From Ryuthela nishihirai (Eukaryota > Arthropoda > Arachnida > Araneae > Heptathelidae), in contig JAWZYU010000028.1 of NCBI GenBank assembly GCA_038380435.1, positions 44,203,095 to 44,267,094 on the forward strand: DNA of 64,000 nt, in the 5' to 3' direction. The notes under the pieces were generated by a model. It was not told where the DNA came from, made no database searches, and worked only from the letters and a program-made list of their open reading frames with translations. Within the stretch, counting starts at the first letter, position 1. Every line of letters begins with the position of its first letter. This document shows positions 21,441 through 33,152 of the stretch, piece by piece. A program made the translations under genes and the position numbers.

Positions 21441-22699
21441 CCTGTATTGTGAACGAAATTGTTTTTTCACCTAATTTCTCCACTGTTTTACTTAAAATCT
21501 AAAAAAAATAATAAATATCATTTATATTCACAAACTTCTTTGCGCATATTAATTCTCTATAAGAGATTATATTTCTACTACAGTCCTCCCGTTTTTAATT
21601 AATTGCATCGTTTCTTAAGTTATTTTGACTTTCAATATAACAGGGAAATGTTCCGCTATGAATTTAATGTCCTGTTGTATTCTAAGATGCAATTAATACA
21701 AAATATAGATTCATTATTGTACTCTAGATGGTAACAAACAACAATTCCGTGTACGATATTTAAATTAATTTGCATATCTTGATTATCTAATAATATATGA
21801 ATATGAATATGCAATTATACCATTTTTCGCATTCATGGCCCTTAAGGCTCAATCTACATTGTCTCTACGAACTCTTTAATTAAAATAAAAGTAAGAGCTA
21901 TAAATTAAAAAAAAAAATGCGTCTTTACAATTTAAATTCCATGCTCAATAAACAGTAAATTGGTGTGTATACCTCGGGATACTTTTTATCTTCATGAAAA
22001 TTAATGCTCAGGGTTTGTGCATATTTCTTAAATTGCTTTTACAATTCAGACAAGTTTATTTCACTTATAGCTCAAGGGCTAGTCTTGTCGATCGCATACA
22101 CAACAGAACTGTTTTCTGCAAAAACATTTGTTTCTGGGTTAGGGATACTCTTCCTTTGACTCTTTAGTAACAGATCTTGTCTTTGAATAGCAGATCTTTT
22201 CCCTTTTCCTCTTCTTCCTCTTCTTCTTCCGTTCCCTGAACCTTTCCTTAGCAAAAGAGCGTTTGCGTGTATTGGAAACCGATCACGTTTGGAGAGAAAA
22301 AGAAACTAAAACTAATACGCCATTTCAGTAAAGGTTCCCCCCCCCATCTCTTTTTTCCCTCTATATAGCTGTTCTGTTTTCGAAGAATTCTTAGAATTGA
22401 TACACTGAAGGATATTTGGATGCAGTAATGCATCTTGTTCGGTGGTCGTTTATGGCGCGCTGCAGTTTGGACTATTCCGTGAGACATATTTAAGAGATTG
22501 GAAAATAAAATTTTTCCCTTTCTGCTCGTGTGTGTGTTCGAAAATTCCCGGATGCTTTCCTTTGGGAAAAACTTATGTAAAATAAAAGTAAGAGAGTGGC
22601 TTCTACGTTAGGGAAGAACAAACATATTATTTTTTAACGAATTTTATTCATTAAGATTTCTATACTGAGCTTCGATTGAGGGTGCTTTGCTTTAGCTGG
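21441..22699. other. no recognised feature; AT-rich
   Basis: About 1.25 kb with no supported gene. A C/T-rich strand runs at 22195-22235. The minus-strand frame at 22072-22254 is basic simply because of this run. Confidence 0.4.
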
Positions 22700-23087
22700 A
22701 TTGGATTGTTTTACCTCTGAGCGGGACTTTTTTTGCACACCATGGGCTAAATGGCCAGGCCTCAAGGACCCCGAAGGCTCAGAGAAGGTTGGGGGAGGGA
22801 ACCCACTGGAACAGCTGTTGGGAGACAGATGGTAGTCTCCCGTCAAGGCCATCCAGCGTGTTCTTTAACGTGCACAGGGTATGGCTCTCCCACACACGGG
22901 GTCACGGCTTAACGTCCCATCCGACGAACGGCGGCCTTTCCAAGCCCCATCGGTGTCCCCTACTGACTGTGGACAGGGGCGGGAAATTTTGCGGAGATAA
23001 ATCTCAACGCTGACCCAGCTGGGACTCGATCCTGAGAACTACAGATACAGAGCCTGGCGCGCTACCGACTGAGCCACCGCCGCCCCC
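22700..23087 (-). mobile_element. SINE-A, full length
   Basis: Minus-strand copy from tail GGATTGGATTGTTTTACC to the complete head. The B box is changed (ACTCGATCCTGAG). I found no clear target duplication. Confidence 0.92.
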
Positions 23088-23302
23088 CTGCAAAATGGAT
23101 GAAATGTCTAAGTATCGAAGACTTGAAGACTCGGCTGCTTAAGGAATAGGTTTTGAGAGGTCACTTGGTAGAGCTTTATCCGACCTGTGGTGAGAGAAGT
23201 TTTTATAAGTGGTCAGATTATTGTTGTCAGTGGTCTGAGGAATTGTTATGAGTGGTCGATGAAATTGTTGTGGATAATCAGCGGAATTGTGAGTGTTCAA
23301 CG

Positions 23303-24023
23303 CAGTGGCGCACTCAGGATTTAATCTTGGGGGGAGCCGAGAGGCCCGCTAGCCTAGCTCGGGCAAACAAAGTAGTCTCGGTCCGCCTGAGCACTACTTC
23401 GTTCGCCTTGTGTTCACAGCGGCCGTGATCCCCGAGAGCTCTGGGGCGGGGATGGCTCAGTCGGTAGCGCGCCAGGCTCGTAATCTGTAGTTCCCAGGTT
23501 CGTCCCAGCTGGGTCAGCGTTGAGATTTATCTCCGCAAAATTCCCAGCCCTGCCCACGGTCAGTAGGGGACACCGATGGGCTTGGAAAGGCCGCCGTCCG
23601 TCGGATGGGACGCTAAGCCGTGGCCCCGAGTGCGAGAGAGACATACCCTGTGCACGTTAAAGAACACGCTGGATGGCCTTGACGGGAGGCTACCATCTGT
23701 CTCCCAACAGCTGTTCCAGTGGGTCCCCTCCCCCAACCTTCTCTGAGCCTTCGGGGTCCATGTGACCTGGCCATTTAGCCCATGTTGTGCAAAAAAGTGC
23801 CGCTCAGAGGTAAAACAACCCAATCCGAGAGCTCCAGGGTATTCCCACCTTATGTGACCGCTAATTCATAAGGAGTATAAAAATAGAAGAAACGACACAA
23901 CATAAATATAAGAAATGAATTTTAATTAGGAAAAGATTTTTGGAAAAAATTTTAGTGTTTTTTTTTTCCTTTTTCTTTGGGGGGTGCCAGGCCCCCTTGG
24001 CCCCCCCTCTGGGTGCGCCACTG
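23303..24023. mobile_element. hAT-type MITE split by a SINE
   Basis: Terminal inverted repeats CAGTGGCGCACTCAG (23303) and the inverse of CAGTGGCGCACCCAG (ending 24023). Flanking 8-mers GTTCAACG and ATTCGACG agree at 6 of 8, consistent with an aged 8-bp hAT target duplication. Without the SINE at 23442 the element is about 330 bp. It ends in G- and C-rich runs and encodes nothing. Confidence 0.78.
23442..23824 (+). mobile_element. SINE-A, full length, inside the hAT-type MITE
   Basis: 10-bp duplication CCGAGAGCTC at 23432-23441 and 23825-23834. The B box has lost two bases (GGTTCGTCCC). Confidence 0.94.
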
Positions 24024-24031
24024 ATTCGACG

Positions 24032-24428
24032 GAATTCTTGTGAATTATAGATGCAAATACTTTAAGTGTTACGCAAAATTGTTACACGATCCGTGGAATG
24101 TTCGGGAATTGATGTGGGTGGTCAAAAATTTCTGAGTGATTCGGAAAATTGTGAGCGTTTTAATGATATTAATAGATATTAAAATAATGTTATTAATTTA
24201 TTAATAGATTAAATGATATTAATATAATGTGTAATACATTTTAGAGACTTCTTTTGGCTGTTTGACCAATTAACTCCTAAATTGTAGGAACAAAGATCAT
24301 CAAATTTGCTACACAGCATCCCATTATCCTCGTTACCAACATAAGGATTTATCCTCCACCCACACCCTCGTTTCCACAATCTCTCCGCGTTCGAAAAAAC
24401 TTCCTATCGAAAATTAAATATATTACAT
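24032..24428. other. no recognised feature
   Basis: AT-rich, with a short direct repeat of TTAATAGATTAAATGATATTAA-like words at about 24165-24225 (four loose copies). No gene is evident. Confidence 0.4.
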
Positions 24429-24440
24429 AACATCAGGTGC

Positions 24441-24819
24441 TGGGACGGGGGTGGCTCAGTCGGTAGCGCGCCAGGCTCGTAATCTGTAGTTCCCAGGTTC
24501 GAGTCTCAGCTGAGCGTTGAGATTTATCTCCGCAAAATTCCCCGCCCTGCCAACGGTCAGTAGGAGACACCGATGGGTTTGGAAAGACCGCCGTCCGTCG
24601 GATGGGACGTTAAACCTTGACGCAGTGTGCGGGAGAGCCATACCCTGTGTACGTTCAAGAACACGCTGGATGGCCTTGACGGGAGGCTACTATCTGTCTC
24701 CCAACAGCTGTTCCAGTGAGTCCCCTCCCCCAACCTTCTCTGAGCCTTCGGGGTCCATGTGACCTGGCTATTTAGCCCATTGTGTGCAAAAAAAGTGCCG
24801 CTCAGAGGTAGAACAACCC
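24441..24819 (+). mobile_element. SINE-A, full length
   Basis: Head with a small deletion after the B box (CTCAGCTGAGCG). AACATCAG at 24429-24436 and 24820-24827 is a short candidate target duplication, with a few bases of uncertain origin before the head. Confidence 0.9.
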
Positions 24820-24827
24820 AACATCAG

Positions 24828-25181
24828 CTCTTTTCTGCCCTCCCCCCAGTAGGTTAATTCTGCCCTCCCTGCCAGTAGGTTAATTTCACAAAGATCCATT
24901 CTAACCAATTCCACGTACAATGGAAGTTAATGACGTAGGGAATATCATCAACAACGTATTTTAAAGAATTTACTCTAGTTAAGGACATTAACAACATCCA
25001 TTAAATCTGCTGGTAATAAAATAAAAAGTAATGATAAGTTGACAATTTCCTAGGAAAATGTGTACAGTTTTTCTAAAAAAAGTTTTTAATTCGATAAGGA
25101 ACTTTAAACGAATTTTAATTAAGGTCACAATTTATTAACCTATGTAGAAGATTCGGTTCTGTAAAGTGGTCTTTGATTGCT
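24828..25181. other. no recognised feature
   Basis: A 20-bp segment (CCCTCC...CAGTAGGTTAATT) is duplicated at 24838-24885; the rest is ordinary AT-rich sequence. Confidence 0.4.
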
Positions 25182-25189
25182 AAAAGGGT

Positions 25190-25572
25190 TGGGTTGTTTT
25201 ACCTCTGAGCGGCACTTTTTTGCACACCATGAGCTAAATGGCCAGGTCACAATGGACCCCGAAGGCTCAGAGAAGGTTGGTGAAGGGGACCCACTGGAAC
25301 AGCTGTTGGGAGACAGATGGTAGCTTCCCGTTCAAGGCCATCCAGCGTGTTCTTTAACATGCACAGGGTATGGCTCTCCCACACACGGGGCCCCGGCTTA
25401 ACGTCCCATCCGACGGACGGCGGTCTTTCCAAGCCCATCGGTGTCCCCTACTGACCGTGGGCAGGGCGGGGAATTTTTCGGAGATAAATCTCAACGCTGA
25501 CCCAGCTGGGACTCGAACCTGGGAACTACAGATTACGAGTCTGGCGCGCTACCGACTGAGCCACCCCCGCCC
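25190..25572 (-). mobile_element. SINE-A, full length
   Basis: AAAAGGGTTGGG at 25182-25193 and 25573-25584 is the target duplication. It overlaps the GGGTTGGG of the tail, so the exact left edge is ambiguous by a few bases. Confidence 0.93.
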
Positions 25573-25864
25573 AAAAGGGTTGGGACTCTTGCATTGATAA
25601 ATAGGAAACTTCAATCCGAACTACCAAAAAATGTTCTTTAATGTGCAAGAAAGAATACCGCATAGAGCTCATTTTAACATAAAGAACCACGGCGTAATTT
25701 CTGATTCAATGGATGGTCGCATTTCCCCTAATTTCAAATTAATCAAAGTGTCATATTTTTTAATGAAGATAAAAAAAATTTCCAGGCAAAAAATCTCACT
25801 GTGTGAATATTTCAATTCAAAATTAAGAAGCTTAGATTGCTGTCACAGACTCTTACGAACTATC

Positions 25865-25950
25865 TCGAGCCCTTGAGATCTCTCTGGCCTGATCATTTAG
25901 TCCATTGAGTGGAAAAAAAGTACAGCTGTGTAATGAAACAACCCAATCTT
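25865..25950 (+). mobile_element. SINE-A, 3' relic
   Basis: Diverged tail: GAGCCCTTGAGATC, CATTTAGTCCATTGAG, then AAACAACCCAATC. Confidence 0.7.
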
Positions 25951-26085
25951 TGAGAAAAAAAACTCAGAAAGAATACATTTTTTTTCGCTAAATATTCTCC
26001 TAATTAAAACAAAGTCTGAATTGTTTTAAAAATATTTGCTAAAGAATACTCAGAATGGATACTTTCTCTTTTTCACTAAATAAAT

Positions 26086-26281
26086 AAAAAAATAAATACC
26101 CGCTCAAGCAGCTGCTTGCCACAGAGGTCTGACAGGAGCCTGTCAGTTTATATGCCATAGTAGAAGGTCTGAGAGGATGGCAGGACCTCAGCAGAAAAAC
26201 GATACAAACAGCCCATGCCTTACCCGTGGCTTGAACCCAGGTCCGTTAGATCAGTAGCCAAGCGCGCTAACCACTCGGCCA
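26086..26281 (-). mobile_element. SINE-B, single copy
   Basis: Nearly full unit, from the T-rich tail (AAATAAATA on the plus strand) to the head, cut at CACTCGGCC so the first bases of the tRNA-like head are missing. B box intact as GGTTCAAGCCAC, with two changes. Confidence 0.9.
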
Positions 26282-27047
26282 ACAATAATTAAATCAAAGT
26301 CTGACTTGTTTCAAACATTTTTTGTTAATTTGTTTCTTAAACCAAATGTCTATTTTGTCAACAGCTTCATATAACATTTGCGAAAACACTAAAAACTTTT
26401 TTTTTTTAATTTTAAGGACTTGGAATTGAAGGTTCATTTCCTGTTCTTAATATTCTCTAGGAAGTGGTAAGTTGGCATTCAACGTTTTCCATTTGCATCG
26501 ATTCATACATTAGATATAAATAGATCTCCATCCTGCATTGGTGACGTTGCATATTTTCATCTAAATCGTTTTAGGCTGACTGGAACATAATTCATCGCTG
26601 AGTCCTCTTTTTTTCCCACTTCTTCGTGATAATTACCAAACCAAACTTTATCTCAAATCCACAAACTTCAGCAGCGAAGAATTACCAGCATCGTTCCAAA
26701 TCATTAACGAACTGCTAACACATTTCAAATCTCCTCATCTTTTCCAATTACTTTTGGCGAATTTTAATTCTAAAACTGTCATCATTTCGTAATTAATTTA
26801 TATAGGCTATGATAAACTTAACATAAACTTTGACTTAAACTTTTAATTTTATTGTTAAATATAGAGAAAGCTATTTTTTATAGCTAACGAAGTAATTATT
26901 GGTATGGATATTATTTTTATTTATTGATATTTAAATATAATGTTTCTACGCCTTAAAAACATTTTTTTTTATTTAAAATTAAGTATTTGGGATTCTCCCA
27001 GCTCTTTTACGATGCTGTTATTTGAAAATATGAAGCTGGTAACAAGT
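26282..27047. other. no recognised feature; AT-rich
   Basis: No gene or repeat family is recognised in this 766-bp stretch. Confidence 0.4.
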
Positions 27048-27056
27048 TCCCAGTGG

Positions 27057-27457
27057 GCTTGGGTTGGATTGTTTTACCTCTGAGCGACACTTTTTTGCAC
27101 ACCATGGGCTAAATAGCCAGGTCACATGGACCCCGACGGCTCAGAGAAGGTTGGGGGAGGGGACCCACTGGAACAGCTGTTGGGAGACAGATGGTAGCCT
27201 CCCGTCAACGCCATCCAGCGTGTTCTTTAACGTGCACAGGGCATGCCTCTCCCGCACACGGGGTCACGGTTTAACGTCCCATGCGACGGACGGCGGCCTT
27301 TTTGACTACTTTCCAAGTCCATCGGTGTCCCCTACTGACCATGTGCAGGGCGAGGAGTTTTGCGGAGATAAATCTCGACGCTCACCCAGCTGGGATTCGA
27401 ACCTGGGAAATACAGATTACGAACCTGGTGCGCTACCGACTGAGCCACCTCCGCCCC
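27057..27457 (-). mobile_element. SINE-A, full length with an 11-bp insertion
   Basis: TCCCAGTGG at 27048-27056 and 27458-27466 is the target duplication. TTTGACTACTT is inserted in the body at about 27300. This keeps a long plus-strand frame open (27064-27612) but has no coding meaning. Confidence 0.92.
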
Positions 27458-27466
27458 TCCCAGTGG

Positions 27467-27945
27467 CCACTGGGGAGGCAATGAGAAGGGGCAGTGGTGG
27501 TTTGACAAGTCCCACAGATCATAGGTCAATGACTTATCAATCACTTGTCAATCAACCAATGAGCTGTGAGAAATGTTGTAACGTCAACTGCGCAGGCGCA
27601 CAGTCCCCGTAATTGCCATTCGTGCCAAGGCACTATAAGGTTTTTACTTTTTACGAAAATTTTGCTAATCTAATATTTAATTATTAATTGATTATTAAAT
27701 TTCCTATTACCTTAGATACATTTTTTTTATAATGGTATTTACGAAATTACACTTTAATTGATCAGAGGCACCGGCTGCTATTGATATATTTTGGATCGGG
27801 TTTATGTACAGATAGTTTCAACATTATTTGAAGATATTATGCTATTTTTTTTTCGAATTCTTTCGACTGAAGTTGGTAAAGCAAAGCACCTGTCATAACA
27901 GAATAGAATGGAGTAACGAAAGACCGCCACTGCTTTGTTTTGAAC
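27467..27945. other. no recognised feature
   Basis: Contains TTGTCAATCAACCAAT (27545-27560), which recurs at 34544-34559 in otherwise weakly similar sequence, and a short CG-rich word (TGCGCAGGCGCA, 27590-27601). No gene is evident. Confidence 0.4.
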
Positions 27946-27949
27946 TATT

Positions 27950-29400
27950 ACTGACTTGAGTTATTTCTTGTGACTACTATTCTTTTCTTGTGACCATTAT
28001 TCTTGTGACCATTATTCTTGTGACCAATATTTTTTCTTGTGACTACTATTTTTTTCTTGTGACCACTATTTTTTGTGACTGATATTTTTTCTTTTGACTA
28101 CTATTCTTTTCTTGTGACCACTATTCTTGTGACTAATATCTTTTCATTTGACTACTATTATTTTCTTGTGACTACTATTTTTTTCTTGTGACTACTATTC
28201 TTTTCTTGTGACCACTATTTTTTGTGACTGATATTTTTCTTTTGACTACTATTCTTTTCTTGTGACCACTATTCTTGTGACTAATATTTTTTCATTTGAC
28301 TACTATTCTTTTCTTGTGACTACTATTTTTTTCTTCTGACTACTATTCTTTTCTTGTGACCACTATTTTTTGTGACTGATATTTTTCTTTTGACTACTAT
28401 TCTTTTCTTGTGACCACTATTCTTGTGACTAATATTTTTTCATTTGACTACTATTTTTTCTTGTGACTACTATTCTTTTCTTGTGACCACTATTTTTGTG
28501 ACTAATATTTTTTCTTCTGACTACTATTCTTTTCTTGTAACTACTATTCTTTTCTTGTGACTACTATTTTTTTCTTGTGACCATTATTCTTGTGACCACT
28601 ATTCTTCTGACTAATATTTTTCTTGTGACTACTATTCTTTTCTTGTGACCACTATTTTTTGTGACATATTTTTTCTTTTGACTACTATTCTTTTCTTGTG
28701 ACCACTATTTTTTGTGACATATTTTTTCTTTTGACTACTATTCTTTTCTTGTGACTACTATTCTTTTCTTGTGACTACTATTTTTTTCTTGTGACTACTA
28801 TTCTTTTCTTGTGACCACTATTTTTGTGACTAATATTTTTTCTTCTGACTACTATTCTTTTCTTGTAACTACTATTCTTTTCTTGTGACTACTATTTTTT
28901 TCTTGTGACCATTATTCTTGTGACCACTATTCTTCTGACTAATATTTTTCTTGTGACTACTATTCTTTTCTTGTGACCACTATTTTTTGTGACTGATATT
29001 TTTTCTTTTGACTACTATTCTTTTCTTGTGACCACTATTCTTGTGACTAGTATTTTTTCATTTGACTACTATTTTTTTCTTGTGACTAATATTTTTTCAT
29101 TTGACTACTATTTTTTTCTTGTGACCACTATTTTTGTGACTAATATTTTTTTCTTCTGACTACTATTCTTTTCTTGTAACTACTATTCTTTTCTAGTAAC
29201 TACTATTTTTTTGTGACCATTATTCTTGTGACCACTATTCTTGTGACTAATATTTTTTCTTTTGACTACTATTTTTTCTTTTGACTACTATTTTTTCTTG
29301 TGACCACTATTTTTGTGACTGATATTTTTTCTTTCGACTACTATTTTTTTCTTGTGACCACTATTCTTGTGATTACTATTATTTTCTCGCGACTACTGTT
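27950..29400. repeat. T-rich tandem array, TTCTTGTGACTACTATT type
   Basis: About 1.45 kb of units of 17-21 bp based on CTTGTGACYACTATT plus a variable T run. Variants (TTTGTGACTGATATTTTT, CATTTGACTACTATT, TTCTGACTACTATT) recur in the same order, so there are higher-order blocks: segments starting near 28470 and 28810 are closely similar over more than 150 bp. Confidence 0.93.
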
Positions 29401-29700
29401 TGTTCTAAGTATGAAAAAAGTTTTCATTTTTCATAAGTAAGAAATATGTTTTCTATCTCGAAGTGAATTTTCAAATTGAGTATTCCATTTCTTTTCGATT
29501 AAACTTCGGTTTTACACAGTAATGGAGAGAAAGAGAAAAAAAGGAAAGACAAAGAGAAAAAAAGGGCGTAACAATAATCGTTTACAAAATTTCTTTCCTA
29601 ATTGTGAATTGTGATTGCCAGATCTTTATTAAGAGGTGCATTATTTAATTCTTGAACTTATAAAACTTCTCTTTTATATAATGTACGTATTGAACTATAC

Positions 29701-29810
29701 AGTGGGTCCGTTTCCTCTAATCTTCTCCGAGCCCTTGGTGGGGGGAAGTCCTTATGTTGGGCATTTAGCCCATTGTATTAAAAAATAAGTTCGCTCAGAA
29801 GTAAATTGCA
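29701..29810 (+). mobile_element. SINE-A, 3' relic
   Basis: Diverged tail: GTGGGTCCGTTTCCTC, GAGCCCTTGG, GCATTTAGCCCATTGT and CGCTCAGAAGTAAA. Confidence 0.75.
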
Positions 29811-29970
29811 ACGGAACACTACATTTTGTTAAAGAGTCAGTTACCCGAAATCACACGCTAGCGGTTTTTAAAACACAGATCGGGATCTACTCTTCAATCT
29901 CAACAGCAGAAAGTATGTTGTAGGTCACATTTCGGACTACTGAACTATTTGAACTTTTCCTTTGTTATTC

Positions 29971-30355
29971 GGGGCGGGGGTGGCTCAGTCGGTAGCGCGC
30001 CAGGCTCGTAATCTGTAGTTCCCAGGTTCGAGTCCCAGCTGGGTCAGCGTTGAGATTTATCTCCGCAAAAATTCCACGCCCTGCCCACGGTCAGTAGGGG
30101 ACACCGATGGGCTTAGAAAGACCGCCGTCTGTCGGATGGGACGTTAAGCCGTGGACCCGTGTGCGGGAGAGCCATACCCTGTGCACGTTAAAGAACATGC
30201 TGGATGGCCTTGACGGGAGGCAACCATCTGCCTCCCAACAGCTGTTCCGGTGGGTCCACTCCCCCAACCTTCTCTGAGCCTTCGGGGTCCATGTGACCTG
30301 GCCATTTAGCCCATTATGTGCAAAAAAGTGCCGCTCAGAGGTAAAACAACCCAAC
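29971..30355 (+). mobile_element. SINE-A, full-length reference copy (385 bp)
   Basis: The best copy for defining the family, with a perfect 12-bp target-site duplication CCTTTGTTATTC (29959-29970 and 30356-30367). Order: tRNA-like head of about 75 bp, with A box GTGGCTCAGTCGGTAGCGC, anticodon-loop-like CTCGTAA (anticodon CGT, resembling Thr or Met tRNAs) and B box GGTTCGAGTCCC. Next comes a body with GGGACGTTAAGCCGTGG and GTGCACGTTAAAGAAC, and a 3' end GTGCCGCTCAGAGGTAAAAC then CAACCCAACCC. The head gives an internal RNA polymerase III promoter. The body words resemble those I recall of the Nin-DC/Meta-SINE domain; that link is from memory. Confidence 0.97.
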
Positions 30356-30367
30356 CCTTTGTTATTC

Positions 30368-31606
30368 AAAAGTATTTTCGGCATTTAAAGCTGTTTTTAT
30401 TGACATTCTCTTTGCTTTTATATCGAAATTCTTATTTGTTTCTACACCGCGTAACGTCTCATTCCGAATCTCGTGCAGTCAGGAAGACCATTTTTATTTC
30501 TCTTTCTCTTATATATATAACCAAAACGATTTCTCTTTAGTGCAAAAGAGCACCTAATGCGCAGACAAAAGATTTGTCGTATATCAGACGCGGCAGCAGG
30601 CAGCTTTATCCCATGCTGTCCTAATTGTTGGCATCTGGTGATTGGCTTAAGAGCTCAACATTAATGAACACAATAAACTTCAGCCTGAATTCCTCGCACT
30701 CTTGCACAACCCGTAGGTTGCGAAGGAAGTGTAGCTTGAGGCCAAGATTAAGTAATCTCTACCCTATGGAGAAGGGGCAGGTTAAATCCCTGTGTGACAA
30801 ATGGTCGTTGGGCTGTGAGACATTACCACGAAGAGTAATCCCTTAGGGACGACCAAACTTCATCACCTGTATATGTTTCCCGGGTCAAGTTCTAATCTAC
30901 CGATGGTAGAGGGTTTGATGGTTGTCGTTACGTGTAGTGGTGGTATAGGAAGAAAATATATATCTATGATTGTAGAAATGATCAAATGAGTTTGGGTTTC
31001 TTTTTCGCCTTTTATTACTCATTTCTTTTTTTCTGTCTGTTCTGAATGTTGTTTTTTTCTTCTTTTGGGTCAGTGATGATAGGTTTGATGGGGTGGTGGG
31101 CAACCAATCATTCTCGCTGACGGCTTCGAGGACTGGACAAATAACGGCCTTGTGAATCTAGATGGTGGTTATCTGCCTATTCCAGAAATAATCCATTGGA
31201 TGAAATATTGTGTTGAAGAGAAACAGATGGATAGATAAAACAGGCATACGAACGTCGAAAAAAATTGTGACTCAAATTGCTCAACGTTTCTAAGTGGTGT
31301 AGGTTCTATATGTTGGGAGCTGGACGTAATTTAATGAGATGATTTTTTGGTCGCAATCAGGTTAGATTAGTGTGCTTGGAAATGTGAGTTCGAAGTCCAT
31401 TTGGTTCGTCATTTGTTAAGTTTGCAGAATTCACGCGATCCGATGATTCTCCTAATGGGCTACAAAATCACGATCATTAGACAGCGAGGGGCATTTCCAT
31501 TTTGGTAAATGAACGAAGAGGAAGAATCAAAGCAAATGTTCGGACAATCTTTTTATTTTTGTTTTGCTTCACTGGTGTTTGTAATGTGCCTATGTGGCGC
31601 TGCTTT
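30368..31606. other. no recognised feature
   Basis: 1.24 kb free of the known repeats. 30600-30900 is more complex and less AT-rich, with no convincing frame. It could be conserved non-coding or part of an untranslated region. Confidence 0.4.
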
Positions 31607-31616
31607 CGCTGGCGTT

Positions 31617-32010
31617 GGATAGGATTTGATTGTTTTATTTCTGAGCGGCAATTTTTTTGCACACCATGGGCTAAATGGCCAGGTCACATGGACCTCGAAG
31701 GCTCAGAGAAGGTTGGGGGAGGGGACCCACTGGAACAGCTGTTGGGAGACAGATGGTAGCCTCCCGTCAAGGCCATCCAGCGTGTTCTTTAACGTGCACA
31801 GGTTATGGCTCTCCCGCACACGGGGCCACGGCTTAACGTCCCATCCGACGGACGGCGGCCTTTATCAAGCCCATCGGTGTCCCCTACTGACCGTGGGCAG
31901 GGCGGGGAAATTTTGCGGAGATAAATCTCAACGCTGACCCAGCTGGGACTCGAACCTGAGAACTACAGATTACAAGCCTGGCGCGCTACCAACTGAGCCA
32001 CCCCCGCCCC
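31617..32010 (-). mobile_element. SINE-A, full length
   Basis: Candidate target duplication CGCTGGCGTT / CGCTGGCATT (31607-31616 and 32011-32020). A wider resemblance between the flanks (TTTGTAATGTG at 31578-31588 and 32019-32029) suggests the target was already a small tandem repeat. Confidence 0.92.
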
Positions 32011-32060
32011 CGCTGGCATTTGTAATGTGATTATGTGTCGTAAAAAATTACAAGATATTT

Positions 32061-32221
32061 TGGTTGGTTTACCTCTGAGTAGCACTTTTTTGCACACAAT
32101 GGGTTAAATGGCCAGGTCACAAGGATCCCAAACGATCAAAGAAGGTTGGAAGAAGGGAGTCCACTGGATTGAGAGACAGATGAAAGCCTCCCGTGAAAGC
32201 CATCCAGAATGTTCTATGATG
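32061..32221 (-). mobile_element. SINE-A, old copy, 3' part split by a MITE
   Basis: Diverged tail and distal body, ending in GCCATCCAGAATGTTCTATG. The rest resumes at 32364. Confidence 0.85.
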
Positions 32222-32363
32222 TACAGTCGCTCAAAAAAATATCCGAACACTACGGTTGATTACAGAATTCAGAAAAAAATATCTGGCAACGTTTTTTTTA
32301 GAAATTAGTGATCTGGCAACCTTCGTGTCACGTGACACGAACGATATTTTTTGAGCGACTGTA
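32222..32363. mobile_element. MITE-C, 142-bp copy inside a SINE
   Basis: TACAGTCGCTC on the left and GAGCGACTGTA on the right. The right arm is much shortened. It sits at a TA inside the SINE word GTGTACAAAGGG, showing a TA target duplicated on insertion. Confidence 0.92.
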
Positions 32364-32455
32364 CAAAGGGTGTGGCTTTCCTGAACACTGAGTCACGGCT
32401 CAATGTTTAAATTTTTTTATAACAAAATGCCCATCGGTTCCTGTTCATCGGTTAC
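32364..32455 (-). mobile_element. SINE-A, old copy, 5' part
   Basis: Continuation beyond the MITE: GGTGTGGCTTTCC, GAGTCACGGCTCAATG and GCCCATCGGTTCCTG. The head is missing. Confidence 0.8.
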
Positions 32456-32459
32456 CGAA

Positions 32460-33151
32460 AGTAGAATGTCAGTGTAGTTTAGGGTGGACATTTTTCATGG
32501 ACTCTACCATGTGCTGGAAACGTTCGGGTGGTATTGCGGCCAATATTTCCAGGACAGCCGTTTGTAAAGGGCCCGGAGTGGTGGGCTTCATCCCACAGAT
32601 GAATAATAGGGTTAAGATCCGGAGCGTGAGAGAGTTGTGAACTCACTGGAGAGCACCTTCAACCAGTCCTTCGCCAAACAGAAGTTGTCTTGTTGGAAGA
32701 ACTCAACCTGCTGTGCAAAATGGATAGCCATCAACTGATGTTGGTGGTCGACGAGTAAGTCAACATCACCTTGTGTCGTGATCAACAGGTACAAGAGGAC
32801 CACAGGTAACCCAAGTAAACATGCCACAAAGTATTACACCGCCTCCACTACCTTGTAACACCCGGCTTGACAGTTGGGGTCCATGGCCTCGTGTGCTCTA
32901 TGCTGCACATGCAACCATAGTAGTTGGAACCTTGTTTCGTTAGATCAAACTGCTCATCTCCAGTCTTCCAGGCCAATTACCGATGTTCCTTCGCTCACTG
33001 CAACTGCCTAGCCTAGTGGCATGTTGTTAACAAGGGTACTCTATGTGGACGTCGGCTGCCATAGTCCAGTCATGCCATCATACGTTGAATGGTCTTTACA
33101 TAGACTTTTGCATCTGCCCGTCGTTGAATGCCGATGTTATCATCTGCACTG
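32460..33151 (-). pseudogene. Tc1-like transposase relic
   Basis: Read on the minus strand, pieces in different frames follow Tc1 transposase order: SNETRFQL, then HEAMDPNCQ, then MAIHFAQQ and FFQQDN, then EFTTLS, then APDLNPI followed by HLWDE. The residue expected to be the catalytic Glu after NPI is replaced, and a stretch after QQDN is deleted. Many stops and shifts make it long dead. No terminal repeats were found; the SINE at 33153 cuts its upstream side. Confidence 0.8.
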
Positions 33152-33152
33152 T

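Noticed and set aside
27064..27612. 182-residue plus-strand frame
   Set aside because: Runs through SINE-A and into unrelated flank; kept open by an 11-bp insertion in the SINE.
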